A DNA stretch of 37,053 nt, from contig NZ_AOHO01000049.1 in the NCBI RefSeq assembly GCF_000342005.1, forward strand, positions 15,547 through 52,599, in the 5' to 3' direction. This stretch comes from Amycolatopsis decaplanina DSM 44594. GTDB taxonomy: Bacteria; Actinomycetota; Actinomycetes; Mycobacteriales; Pseudonocardiaceae. Under the pieces are notes generated by a model. The model searched no databases and was not told the DNA's origin. It worked only from the letters and a program-made list of their open reading frames with translations. Positions 16,297-23,733 of the stretch are shown here, piece by piece. The stretch's first letter is position 1; the number at the start of each line of letters is the position of its first letter. Made by a program: the position numbers and the translations under genes.

Positions 16297-17140
16297 CCGC
16301 AAGGCCGCGATCCTCGGGAAACCGGTCGAACACTCCCTTTCGCCCGTGCTGCACGGCGCGGCTTTCCGCGCGCTCGGGCTCGACGGCTGGACCTACGAGC
16401 GTGTCGAGATGGACGGTCCCGGGCTGCCCGCGTTCGTCGACGGTCTCGGTCCGGAGTGGACCGGGCTTTCGGTGACCATGCCCGGGAAACGGGCCGCGCT
16501 GGAGCACGCCGACGAGGTCACGCCGCGCGCGGCGGCGGTCGGCGCGGCGAACACGCTGGTGCGCCGCGAAACCGGCTGGCTGGCCGACTGCACCGACGTC
16601 GACGGGGTCACCGAGGCACTGCGGATCGCGGCGGGGTACTCGCCGGGCGCGGACGACGGGGCCGTAATCCTCGGAGCGGGCGGGACGGCCGCCGCGGCCG
16701 TCGTCGGGCTGGCGTCGCTCGGCGTGCGGACGGTCCGGCTCGTCATGCGGGATCCCGCGCGCGCGACGGAAACGGTCGAGGCGGCCCAGCGGGCGGGGCT
16801 CGACGCCGAAGTCCTCCGTTGGGCCGACACCGACTTCGGGAAGCTCGCGGCCGGCTCGGCGGTGCTGGTGAACACCGTGCCCCCGGACGCCGTCCGGCCG
16901 CATCTGGCGGAGCTGGCGCGGATCAGGTGCGTGCTCGACGTCATCTACCACCCCTGGCCGACCGCGCTCGCCGAAGCCGTCGCCGACCGGGGCGGGCGGC
17001 TCGCGACCGGACTGGACATGCTGCTGCATCAGGCTTTCGGGCAGTCCGAATACTTCACCGGGCAGCCGGCGCCGCGTGCCGAAATGCGGGACGCGCTGCG
17101 CGAGGCGACCGGCGGGATCCTTTCTTTGCCGATCTCCTGA
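16283..17140 (+). CDS. aroE: Shikimate dehydrogenase
   Basis: This 285-residue enzyme reduces 3-dehydroshikimate to shikimate with NADPH. Motifs seen are HSLSPVLHGAAFRALG (shikimate binding), VTMPGK with the catalytic lysine, GAANTLV, the aspartate in DCTDVDGV, the dinucleotide loop ILGAGGTAAAAV, and the C-terminal GLDMLLHQAFGQ. Two adjacent GTG codons (16283 and 16286) could start it; the second is better spaced from AGAGG. The overlap with mltG implies coupled translation. In many actinobacteria the next genes are the A24 peptidase and aroC; here those lie 12-13 kb away. Confidence 0.95.
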   Translation: MVFTDRKAAILGKPVEHSLSPVLHGAAFRALGLDGWTYERVEMDGPGLPAFVDGLGPEWTGLSVTMPGKRAALEHADEVTPRAAAVGAANTLVRRETGWLADCTDVDGVTEALRIAAGYSPGADDGAVILGAGGTAAAAVVGLASLGVRTVRLVMRDPARATETVEAAQRAGLDAEVLRWADTDFGKLAAGSAVLVNTVPPDAVRPHLAELARIRCVLDVIYHPWPTALAEAVADRGGRLATGLDMLLHQAFGQSEYFTGQPAPRAEMRDALREATGGILSLPIS

Positions 17141-17172
17141 CAAGATCGTCCGGGTTGGATAGTCTGGCGGAC

Positions 17173-17300
17173 TGCCTCGAGAGGGGCATCGCGGCAACCA
17201 GGTGACCCACCGCGCGCGGGTCTGGCCGAATGGCCCCGCGATCTCGGCGGCAGGGCGCTCTTGATGGGGGACGGGACGTCTTATTCCTACTTGCGCCCTG
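17173..17300 (+). other. Strongly foldable leader before the GrpB-methyltransferase gene (candidate structured RNA)
   Basis: The 221-base gap after aroE can form a compact structure. CGAGA (17178-17182) and TCGCGG (17189-17194), separated by the bulge GGGGCA, pair exactly with CCGCGATCTCG (17236-17246). The stem is extended by TGCC / GGCA across a small internal loop. Inside are a bulged hairpin (CCAG, ACCC / GGGT, CTGG) and GGCC-GAAT-GGCC, with the motif GCGGCAACCAGG. A second arm pairs CAGGGCGC (17251-17258) with GCGCCCTG (17293-17300) around GACG-GGA-CGTC. It matches no RNA class I can name. High GC content makes stems likely by chance, so this is a candidate only. Confidence 0.35.
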
Positions 17301-17361
17301 GCGACGTGATCGCGGTCGCGCGCAGACTCGCGACGAGTGCTGAGGAAGGAACAAGGGGTCG

Positions 17362-18624
17362 ATGCCCAAACCCGATCGAGACGACTACACCGAAGAAGAC
17401 ATCAACGACGCTTGGGTCGATCAGGCTCCGGTACTGAATTCCACCGTCACCCTGGCCGAGTACGACCCGGAGTGGCCCGAGCTGTTCGACCGGGAAGCCA
17501 AGCGCATCAGGGGGATCCTGGGGGAGCGCGCGCTGATCCTGGAGCATGTCGGCTCCACGTCGGTGCCGGGACTCTGCGCGAAACCGATCATCGACATCAT
17601 GCTGATCGTCGCCGATTCGGACGACGAGGACGCCTACGTGCCGCAGTTGGAGGCCGAAGGCTACAAGCTCGTCATCCGCGAGCCGGAGTGGGAGAAGCAC
17701 CGCTGCTTCAAAGGCCCGGACACCGACATCAACCTGCACGTCTACTCGCCGGACAACGGCCAGACCGAGCGCTACCGCCTCTTCCGCGACCGGCTGATCG
17801 CGCACGAGGACGAGCTGAAGCTCTACGAGGCCAAGAAGCGCGAATTGGCTTCACGCACTTGGAAGTACATCCAGCAGTACGCCGACGCCAAGACCGAGGT
17901 GATCGACGAGATCATCGAACGGGCGCGTGCCGCCCAGTACGACGGGTTCGCCCGGCTCTACGCGGCGCACGCCGAAACCAGCAGCACCAACGCCCACTAC
18001 GACCGGCCCGCCATCGTCGAGCTGGCCGGGGACGTGGCGGGCAAACGGGTGCTGGACGTCGGCAGCGCGGCGGGACACCTCAGCGCACTGCTCGCCGCGA
18101 AGGGCGCGGACGTCCTCGGCGTCGACGCCAGTGCGGGCATGGTCGCCGTCGCCAGGGAGAAGTTCGGGGACGTCGCGAAGTTCGAGACGGCCGACGTCTC
18201 GCGGCCGATGACGTTCCTCGAGGACGCCTCGATCGACGTCATCACGGCGTCGCTGGTGCTGCATTACCTGAAGGAGTGGGCGCCGGCGCTGGCGGAGTTC
18301 CGGCGGGTGCTCAAACCGGGCGGCCTCCTGGTGTTCTCGGTGCATCACCCGGGCGAGGACTGGCGGTGGTTCGAGAAGCGGAACTACTTCCAGCTCGAAC
18401 TGCTGGAAGACGAGTTCCCGCGGGGGCAGAAGGTCCGGTTCTACCGGCGGCCGCTGAGCTGGACGTTCGGCGCGGTGCGCGACGCGGGCTTCGCCGTCGA
18501 CAGGCTGGTGGAGCCGATGCCCGAGGAGTCGATCGCCGAATCGGACCCGCGATGGTACGCGAAGCTGCGGACCCAGCCGCGGTTCCTGTACTTCCGGACC
18601 GTCCGGGAGCCGGACCGCGTTTAG
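17362..18624 (+). CDS. GrpB (UPF0157) - class I SAM methyltransferase fusion protein
   Basis: This 420-residue cytoplasmic protein has two domains. Residues ~27-180 are a GrpB/UPF0157 domain, a nucleotidyltransferase-fold family: VTLAEYDPEWPELFDREAKRI, GSTSVPGL (65-71) and KPIIDIMLIV, with NLHVYSPD later. Residues ~195-415 are a class I methyltransferase with motif I VLDVGSAAGHLSALL (~230-244), GVDASAGMVAVA and VLHYLKEWAPAL followed by VLKPGGLLVFS. GrpB domains alone are small proteins of poorly defined function; the fusion suggests that the two activities act on the same substrate, which is unknown. ATG at 17362 is preceded by GGAAGGA and AAGGGG. It ends 18 bases from the convergent TetR gene. 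Both domain assignments are confident; the function is not. Confidence 0.88.
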   Translation: MPKPDRDDYTEEDINDAWVDQAPVLNSTVTLAEYDPEWPELFDREAKRIRGILGERALILEHVGSTSVPGLCAKPIIDIMLIVADSDDEDAYVPQLEAEGYKLVIREPEWEKHRCFKGPDTDINLHVYSPDNGQTERYRLFRDRLIAHEDELKLYEAKKRELASRTWKYIQQYADAKTEVIDEIIERARAAQYDGFARLYAAHAETSSTNAHYDRPAIVELAGDVAGKRVLDVGSAAGHLSALLAAKGADVLGVDASAGMVAVAREKFGDVAKFETADVSRPMTFLEDASIDVITASLVLHYLKEWAPALAEFRRVLKPGGLLVFSVHHPGEDWRWFEKRNYFQLELLEDEFPRGQKVRFYRRPLSWTFGAVRDAGFAVDRLVEPMPEESIAESDPRWYAKLRTQPRFLYFRTVREPDRV

Positions 18625-18642
18625 CCACCTACTCGCGCCGCC

Positions 18643-19314
18643 TCAAGCGGCATCGTCTCGCTTCGAGAGATCCTGGATCAGCGAAACGATCTCCCGGCTG
18701 ACCGGCCGCAGCACCCGCAGCCGCGAAAGCCCCACCAGCCGAGCGATCAGCGGGACCGTCCGTTCCACCAGCATCCGGCTGCGTTTCTGGCCGGGCGAGC
18801 GGTCGTGGACCCAGAACAGCACGACACCCATCTGGTACAGCCACAGCAGGTCGGGCAGGTCGTCGCGCAGGTCCGGGTCCAGTTTGACGTCGGAATCGGC
18901 GATGACGTCGCGCATCAGGCCGACGGAGGCGTCCCGCGCGGGCGACGACTCTTCGCTGAACGGGCTCAGCGGCGAGTCCGGGTCGGCGGCGTTGACGAAG
19001 AGCTGGGTGCCGAAGCGGTGGTACGGCTCGGCGACGTCGAGCCAGGTGAGCAGGACGGTCTTGAGCCGGGCGCCGAAGTCCCGCTCACCTTCGATCGACC
19101 GGCGCACGGTCGTCAGGTGCGCGTTGGCGATCTCGTCGTAGAAACCCTGGATCAGCTGGTCTTTCGAGGCGAAGTAGTAGTAGGCGTTCCCGACCGACAC
19201 GCCCGCTTCGGCGGCGATGGCCCGCATGGTCGTCCGGTCGTAGCCGTTCTCGGCGAACAGCCGCAACGCGGTCGCCACGATCAGTGACTTGGTTTCCTCA
19301 CTCTTCGCCACCAC
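18643..19314 (-). CDS. TetR family transcriptional regulator
   Basis: This 223-residue repressor has an N-terminal helix-turn-helix (ATALRLFAENGYDRTTMRAI, EAGVSVGNAYYYFASKDQL) and an all-helical ligand-binding domain. A C-terminal TetR_C-like part contains LLWLYQMGVVLFWVHDRS. The inducer is unknown. It follows the membrane-protein gene at 19329 with only 14 bases between them on the same strand, so the two form an operon. Twin TTGAACGYGTTCAA palindromes upstream of that operon are the obvious candidate binding sites and would give autoregulation. Family call is firm; target sites are inferred. Confidence 0.92.
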   Translation of the reverse strand: MVAKSEETKSLIVATALRLFAENGYDRTTMRAIAAEAGVSVGNAYYYFASKDQLIQGFYDEIANAHLTTVRRSIEGERDFGARLKTVLLTWLDVAEPYHRFGTQLFVNAADPDSPLSPFSEESSPARDASVGLMRDVIADSDVKLDPDLRDDLPDLLWLYQMGVVLFWVHDRSPGQKRSRMLVERTVPLIARLVGLSRLRVLRPVSREIVSLIQDLSKRDDAA

Positions 19315-19328
19315 TGCACGTTATCCGG

Positions 19329-19751
19329 TCAGGGCGCCGGGTGTGGAGCGGGCGCCGGGTAGCCGGGGTGGGGCGGCGGAACCGGCACGGGCCGTGCGGT
19401 GGCGTGGTTGAGGTGCTTGCGCCGGATCCCGTTGAACACCAGCACGTTCCCGACGTGCATCACGCCGAGCACGAGCGCCACGGTGCCGACCTTGACCGAC
19501 AGCATCTCGAAGACGTCGCGCGCGTCGAGGACGATGTCGTCGCTGGTCAGGAACAGCGTCACGAAACCCAGGCTGACCAGGTAGAACCCGACCACGAGCA
19601 GTTGGTTGACCGAATGCGCCAGCGCTTGTTCGTCCTGGAAGACGTCTTCCAGGAACGTCTTGCCGTGCCTGCTCAGCGTGCGAGCGACCAGCACGGTCAA
19701 CGGGACGGTGATGGCCAGGTAGAGCGCGTAGGCCACGACTACGGGTTGCAT
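19329..19751 (-). CDS. Four-helix integral membrane protein, likely TetR-regulated
   Basis: This 140-residue protein starts at the ATG at 19751, eight bases after a perfect AGGAGGT. An upstream in-frame start (19811) would run through both operator palindromes and is rejected. Hydrophobic stretches cover VVVAYALYLAITVPLTVLVA, LLVVGFYLVSLGFVTLFL and TVALVLGVMHVGNVLVFNG. The middle is amphipathic, and the cytoplasmic tail is Pro/His-rich (PVPVPPPHPGYPAP). I do not recognise a transporter family. It is the first gene of a two-gene operon with the TetR regulator, so its level is probably set by whatever small molecule that regulator senses. Confidence 0.82.
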   Translation of the reverse strand: MQPVVVAYALYLAITVPLTVLVARTLSRHGKTFLEDVFQDEQALAHSVNQLLVVGFYLVSLGFVTLFLTSDDIVLDARDVFEMLSVKVGTVALVLGVMHVGNVLVFNGIRRKHLNHATARPVPVPPPHPGYPAPAPHPAP

Positions 19752-19763
19752 GGGGACCTCCTT

Positions 19764-19777
19764 TTGAACGTGTTCAA
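19764..19777. promoter_or_regulatory. Operator-like palindrome 1 (TTGAACGTGTTCAA)
   Basis: This is a near-perfect 14-bp inverted repeat 13 bases upstream of the membrane-protein start, overlapping its ribosome-binding region. It differs from the second copy only at one central base. The pair is spaced 34 bp centre to centre, about three helical turns, which suits two repressor dimers on one DNA face. The TetR protein of the same operon is the likely ligand. Confidence 0.65.
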
Positions 19778-19797
19778 GAAGAACCGTAGCCCAGATT

Positions 19798-19811
19798 TTG
19801 AACGCGTTCAA
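19798..19811. promoter_or_regulatory. Operator-like palindrome 2 (TTGAACGCGTTCAA)
   Basis: This is a perfect 14-bp palindrome in the intergenic region between the membrane-protein/TetR operon and the divergent secreted-phosphatase gene at 19890. It could therefore affect both directions. Together with the copy at 19764 it defines a putative TetR binding region. A 14-bp perfect palindrome repeated within 50 bp is unlikely by chance. Confidence 0.65.
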
Positions 19812-19889
19812 GAGGCGCTGTTCACCTGAAGCTCACCCGTTCGGCCGCGCGGAGTGCGTAAGGTCGCACCGACTCTGGGAGGTAAGACC

Positions 19890-21089
19890 GTGAAACGCAT
19901 CGCCGCCGTGCTCGCATCGGGCGCCTTGCTGGCCGGGACGCTGCCGGCCGCCACACCGGCGGAAGCCGCCGCCGGGCAGAACGTCCGCTTCGCGACGTAC
20001 AACGCTTCGCTGAACCGCGGAGCCGCCGGTCAGCTGGTGACCGACCTGTCGCAGCCGGGCAACGCGCAGGCCGACGAGGTCGCCGAGGTGATCCAGCGCA
20101 ACCGGCCGGACGTGCTGCTGATCAACGAGTTCGACTACGTCCCCGGCAACCGTGCCGCGGACCTGTTCCGCGAGAACTACCTCGGACGCGGCCACAACGG
20201 CGCGGCGCCGATCGACTACCCGTACGCCTTCACCGCGCCGTCGAACACCGGCGTCGCGACCGGCTTCGACCTCGACCGCGACGGCAAGGTCGGCGGCGGC
20301 AACGACGCACACGGATTCGGTCTCTTCGAGGGCCAGTACGGCATGCTCGTGCTGTCCAAGTACCCGATCGACACCAAGAGCGTGCGGACGTTCCAGAAGT
20401 TCCTCTGGAAGGACATGCCGGGCGCGCTGCTGCCGGACGACCCGGCCACCGCGGCGCCGAACGACTGGTACTCGCCGCAGGCGCTCGACGTGCTGCGCCT
20501 GTCGTCGAAATCCCACTGGGACGTCCCGGTCCGCGTCGGCCGCTCGACCGTGCACTTCCTGGCCGCGCACCCGACGCCGCCCACCTTCGACGGCCCCGAA
20601 GACCGCAACGGCACCCGCAACAGCGACGAGATCCGCTTCTGGGCGGACTACGTGACCCCCGGCAAGGGCCGCTACATCTACGACGACCGCGGCCGTCGAG
20701 GCGGGCTGGGTGCGCACGAGAAGTTCGTCATCGCGGGCGACCACAACTCCGACCCGCTCGACGGCGACAGCGTCCCCGGCGCGATCTCACGCCTGCTGAA
20801 CGCGCCGCGAGTCATCGAAACCCGGCCGGGCAGCGAAGGCGGAGTGCGGGCCGCACAGGATCAGGCGGGCGCCAACATCGGGCAGAAGGGCGACCCCTAC
20901 TTCGACACCGGCGACTTCAACGACAACGCGCCGGGGAACCTGCGGATCGACTACGTCCTGCCGTCGAAGGGCCTCTTCCCCTGGCGCGCCGAGGTCTTCT
21001 GGCCGCTGCCGGATTCGCCGCTGGCCCGGCTCAACGACGCCTCGGACCATCACCTGGTGCGAGTCGACGTCTTCGTCCCGCGCCGGTGA
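19890..21089 (+). CDS. Secreted endonuclease/exonuclease/phosphatase-fold protein
   Basis: This 399-residue exported hydrolase has a Sec signal peptide (KRIAAVLASGALLAGTLPAA, cleavage after AEAAA). The mature protein has the EEP (DNase I/sphingomyelinase) fold motifs: RFATYNASLN at its start, LLINEFDY (metal-binding Glu), FLAAHPTPP, IAGDHNSDP (Asp/Asn pair) and the final catalytic SDHHLVRVDV. Substrate may be DNA, a phospholipid or a phosphate ester; sequence alone does not decide. GTG at 19890 is preferred over an ATG 36 bases upstream because GGGAGGT lies six bases before it and it yields a clean signal peptide. It is divergent from the TetR operon. Confidence 0.9.
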   Translation: MKRIAAVLASGALLAGTLPAATPAEAAAGQNVRFATYNASLNRGAAGQLVTDLSQPGNAQADEVAEVIQRNRPDVLLINEFDYVPGNRAADLFRENYLGRGHNGAAPIDYPYAFTAPSNTGVATGFDLDRDGKVGGGNDAHGFGLFEGQYGMLVLSKYPIDTKSVRTFQKFLWKDMPGALLPDDPATAAPNDWYSPQALDVLRLSSKSHWDVPVRVGRSTVHFLAAHPTPPTFDGPEDRNGTRNSDEIRFWADYVTPGKGRYIYDDRGRRGGLGAHEKFVIAGDHNSDPLDGDSVPGAISRLLNAPRVIETRPGSEGGVRAAQDQAGANIGQKGDPYFDTGDFNDNAPGNLRIDYVLPSKGLFPWRAEVFWPLPDSPLARLNDASDHHLVRVDVFVPRR

Positions 21090-21092
21090 CGC

Positions 21093-21722
21093 TCAGCGGG
21101 CGCCGAGCAGCGCGGTGCCCGGACCGGTGAGAGTGGCCAGGCCGGTGTTCCGGCCGCTCACGGCCAGGAGCAGGTCGACGAGCGGGCCCCGTACCTCCTC
21201 GGGGCCCGTGCCGCCGGACCACTCGGCATCGGTGGCGATCAGCCTGAGGCCCCGGCAGCGTTTCTTGGCGCCCCAGAACGGGCTGACGAGAAGGTGCTCC
21301 AGCGACGCGATCGCCGGTTTCCCCGGCATCGGCCGGGCGATGCCGAGTGGCCGGGCGACGTCCTGGCCGTGGATGAGGACGTCGGCGAGCGGGTCGATCG
21401 GTTTGGCGCCGGGTGAGCGGCGCGGTGATCGGGCGTCCTCGCGGATCTGGGCGACGAGTTCGGCGGGGGAGAACCGGGTGCCGTAGGCGATGGCCTGGTC
21501 GACGTTCATCCGGTCCCAGTTCCCCTTGGCCTTGATGGCGCCGAGGACGGTGTCGCGGAGTCTGTTCCTGGTGGACTGCGCCAGATGCGCGGCCATCGCA
21601 TGAACCGTCCACTCCGGACACAGCGTCTTCGCGGACCAGTCCTTTTCCTCGAGTCCCTCCAGCAGATCGGCGAAGCTCAGCCGTTCCGCCTCGGTCCAGG
21701 CCAGGATCTCGCCCTCGTGCAT
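21093..21722 (-). CDS. Maleylpyruvate isomerase family (MDMPI/DinB-like) mycothiol-dependent-type enzyme
   Basis: This 209-residue protein of the MDMPI N-terminal (DinB-like four-helix) family includes enzymes that use mycothiol, the actinobacterial thiol. Typical features are ERLSFADLLEGLEEKDW, the conserved CPEWTVHAMAAHLA with a metal-binding histidine, and DVLIHGQDVARPLG with the second histidine. The C-terminal part has GPLVDLLLAVSGR, as in TIGR03083-like members. The actual substrate is unknown. ATG at 21722 follows GAGGAG; the longer in-frame extension would overlap the 42-aa ORF. It ends four bases from the convergent phosphatase gene. Confidence 0.87.
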   Translation of the reverse strand: MHEGEILAWTEAERLSFADLLEGLEEKDWSAKTLCPEWTVHAMAAHLAQSTRNRLRDTVLGAIKAKGNWDRMNVDQAIAYGTRFSPAELVAQIREDARSPRRSPGAKPIDPLADVLIHGQDVARPLGIARPMPGKPAIASLEHLLVSPFWGAKKRCRGLRLIATDAEWSGGTGPEEVRGPLVDLLLAVSGRNTGLATLTGPGTALLGAR

Positions 21723-21741
21723 CCCCGCTCCTCGTCTTCGT

Positions 21742-21870
21742 TCACCGTCGTTCGAGCGCCTTGACCGCGTCTTCGGAGGTCTCGATGGCGATCGTGTGGT
21801 AGCTCTCGATCCGTGAGACCATCGCCTCACGCGGGCCCTTCAGCCGGTAGGTGCGGAACTCCAGGATCAC
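21742..21870 (-). CDS. 42-aa small ORF upstream of the MDMPI gene
   Basis: This is a short open frame with a GTG start at 21870 preceded by GAGGAGG at ideal distance. It encodes about 42 residues beginning MILEFRTYRLKGPREAMVSR and ending AVKALERR, then 19 bases to the MDMPI start on the same strand. The opening weakly recalls the ELRTYTLK start of NIPSNAP-like proteins, but the length is far too short for that family. It may be a genuine small protein or a remnant. The strong ribosome site and high GC at third positions favour translation; no function can be given. Confidence 0.5.
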   Translation of the reverse strand: MILEFRTYRLKGPREAMVSRIESYHTIAIETSEDAVKALERR

Positions 21871-21918
21871 GGTGGCCTCCTCGGGCACGGATTCCGGGCC
21901 GACTCTAGCCTGGGGGTC

Positions 21919-22860
21919 ATGAAGATCGCGATTCTCGACGATTATCAGGAAGTGGCGCTCGGTTTCGGGGACTGGGACTCCCTCGGCGCCGAGATCGAGG
22001 TGTTCACGAAGCCGTTCGCGGATCCCGCCGACGTGGTGGCCCGCCTTCGTGACTTCGAGGTCGTGGTCGCGATGCGCGAGCGCACTCGCTTCCCCGCCGA
22101 AGTCCTCGACCGGCTGCCCGCGCTCAAGCTGCTGGTGAGCACCGGCCACCGCAACGCCGCGATCGACGTGGCGGCCGCCCGGCGCAACGGCGTGGTCGTC
22201 TCCTCCACCGGCTACATCGCGGCCCCGGCGGCCGAGCACACCTGGGCGCTGATCCTCGCCGCCGCGCGGAACGTGCCGGTGGAGTTCCGGAACATGCGCG
22301 AGGGCGGCTGGCAGACCACCGTCGGCACGATCCTGTCCGGCAAGACCCTCGGGCTGCTCGGACTCGGCAGGCTCGGCGCCGGCGCGGCCAAGATCGGCAA
22401 GGCGTTCGGCATGGAGACCATCGCGTGGAGCCAGAATCTGACCCAGGAGAAGGCCGACCCCCACGGCGTGACGGCGGTGTCGAAGGACGAACTGTTCGCC
22501 CGCGCGGACGTCCTGTCGGTCCACCTGGTGCTCAGCGACCGCAGCCGCGGGCTGGTCGGCGCGCCCGAACTCGCGACGATGAAGCCGACGGCGATGCTGG
22601 TCAACACCTCGCGGGGCCCGATCGTGGACGAAGCCGCGCTGGTGGACGCCTTGCGCCGCAAGGAGATCGCCGTCGCCGCGCTGGACGTCTACGACGTCGA
22701 GCCGCTGCCCTCGGAGCATCCGCTGCGGACGCTGGACAACGTCGTGCTCACCCCGCACATCGGTTACGTCACCCGGGAGGCCTACGAGATCTTCTACCGC
22801 GACGCGGTCGAGGACATCGCGGCCTTCCAGGCGGGTTCACCGGTCCGCGTCATGGAGTGA
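21919..22860 (+). CDS. D-2-hydroxyacid dehydrogenase family protein
   Basis: This 313-residue NAD(P)-dependent enzyme of the D-isomer-specific 2-hydroxyacid dehydrogenase family interconverts 2-oxo and 2-hydroxy acids; the substrate is unknown. It has the substrate-domain opening MKIAILDDYQE, the nucleotide-binding LGLLGLGRLGAGAAKIGKAF, and the catalytic trio: Arg in LVNTSRGPIVDE, Glu in DVYDVEPLPSEHPL, His in VLTPHIGYVT. Its first ATG lies 49 bases from the divergent small ORF, so the shared promoter region is very short. The last 11 bases overlap the convergent serine-hydrolase gene. Confidence 0.94.
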   Translation: MKIAILDDYQEVALGFGDWDSLGAEIEVFTKPFADPADVVARLRDFEVVVAMRERTRFPAEVLDRLPALKLLVSTGHRNAAIDVAAARRNGVVVSSTGYIAAPAAEHTWALILAAARNVPVEFRNMREGGWQTTVGTILSGKTLGLLGLGRLGAGAAKIGKAFGMETIAWSQNLTQEKADPHGVTAVSKDELFARADVLSVHLVLSDRSRGLVGAPELATMKPTAMLVNTSRGPIVDEAALVDALRRKEIAVAALDVYDVEPLPSEHPLRTLDNVVLTPHIGYVTREAYEIFYRDAVEDIAAFQAGSPVRVME

Positions 22861-23674
22861 GGCCGCGCAGTTCCGAGAGCACGGCGTCGGTGTAGGGCGG
22901 CCACACCTCGGCCGCCCATGGGCCGAAAGCGCGGTCGGTGAGCGCGACGCAGGCGGCGCCGGCGTCGGGATCGACCCAGACGAACGTGCCGGACTGCCCG
23001 AAGTGGCCGAAGGTCCGCGGCGAGCTCGACGACCCTGTCCAATGTGGACTCTTGTGATCGCGGATCTCGAAACCGAGGCCCCAGTCGTTCGGCTTCTGGT
23101 GGCCGAAGCCGGGTAGAATACCGGAAAGCCCGGGGAAGACCACGGAAGTCGCCTCACGCGCTGTTTCGGCGGCGATCAGCGTCGGCGCCTGAAGTTCGGC
23201 GGCGAACGCGACCAGGTCGTCCACAGTGGACTCCGCGCCCGAGGCGGGGGAGCCGGTCAGCTTGGTCGCCTTCATGCCCAGCGGCCGGAAAAGCGCCTCC
23301 GCCTGGTAGTCGGCGAAGGGGATGCCGGAATGCTCGGTGAGCGCGTCGGCGAGCTGCTCGAACCCGGCGTTGGAGTACAGGCGCCGGTTGCCGGGCGCGG
23401 TCATCGGCTTGTGCTCGTTGAAGGCCAGGCCCGAGGTGTGCGCGAGCAGATGCCGGATGGTGGAGCCCTCCGGCCCGGCGGGGGTGTCGAGTTCGACGAC
23501 GCCCTCTTCGATGGCGATCAGCGCGGCGTAGGCCGTGAGCGGCTTGGTCACCGACGCCAGCCGGTACACCTTCGTCGTGTCGCCGTGCGTGCCCAGCACG
23601 TCACCGGCGGCGGTCACCACGGCCGTGGCGGCGTTGTCCACCGGCCACTGTTCGATCCCACGCACGCTTTCCAT
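22850..23674 (-). CDS. Serine hydrolase, beta-lactamase/penicillin-binding-like family
   Basis: This 274-residue protein belongs to the class C beta-lactamase-related family (PF00144). The nucleophile motif is SVTK (LASVTKPLTAYAAL), the second motif Tyr is in YSNAGF, and the third motif region is HFGQSGTFVW. LLAHTSGL is also typical. There is no signal peptide, so it is probably cytoplasmic, acting as an esterase or peptidase rather than an antibiotic-inactivating enzyme; that is an inference. It is short for the family (often 350-400 residues). It is transcribed from downstream of the ptsH terminator and converges with the dehydrogenase gene, overlapping by 11 bases. Confidence 0.9.
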   Translation of the reverse strand: MESVRGIEQWPVDNAATAVVTAAGDVLGTHGDTTKVYRLASVTKPLTAYAALIAIEEGVVELDTPAGPEGSTIRHLLAHTSGLAFNEHKPMTAPGNRRLYSNAGFEQLADALTEHSGIPFADYQAEALFRPLGMKATKLTGSPASGAESTVDDLVAFAAELQAPTLIAAETAREATSVVFPGLSGILPGFGHQKPNDWGLGFEIRDHKSPHWTGSSSSPRTFGHFGQSGTFVWVDPDAGAACVALTDRAFGPWAAEVWPPYTDAVLSELRGLTP

Positions 23675-23687
23675 GCCTACACCCTAC

Positions 23688-23720
23688 GAAGCCCGGGCCG
23701 GTCGGGGCGGCCCGGGCTTC
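23688..23720 (-). terminator. Terminator after ptsH
   Basis: A 12-bp perfect inverted repeat, GAAGCCCGGGCC (23688-23699) and GGCCCGGGCTTC (23709-23720), has a nine-base loop. It lies 13 bases past the ptsH stop on the minus strand and 14 bases before the serine hydrolase start. It should separate these two transcription units. Confidence 0.75.
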
Positions 23721-23733
23721 GCGTGAACGGGGA

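Noticed and set aside
14401..16302. 633-codon open frame on the minus strand across mltG
   Set aside because: mltG is certain from its motifs and operon position, so the long antisense frame is a composition effect.
17173..17300. Known SAM-I or SAM-IV riboswitch in the same leader
   Set aside because: GGCAACC is shared, but I cannot place the remaining conserved elements such as the GGTGCC-type loop and the expected stem order.
17264..17436. Possible 57-codon leader ORF beginning MGDGTSYSYLRPGDVIAV before the GrpB fusion gene
   Set aside because: It has no clear ribosome site, overlaps the start of the downstream gene in another frame, and loses coding-like codon use after about 20 codons; left as a possibility only.
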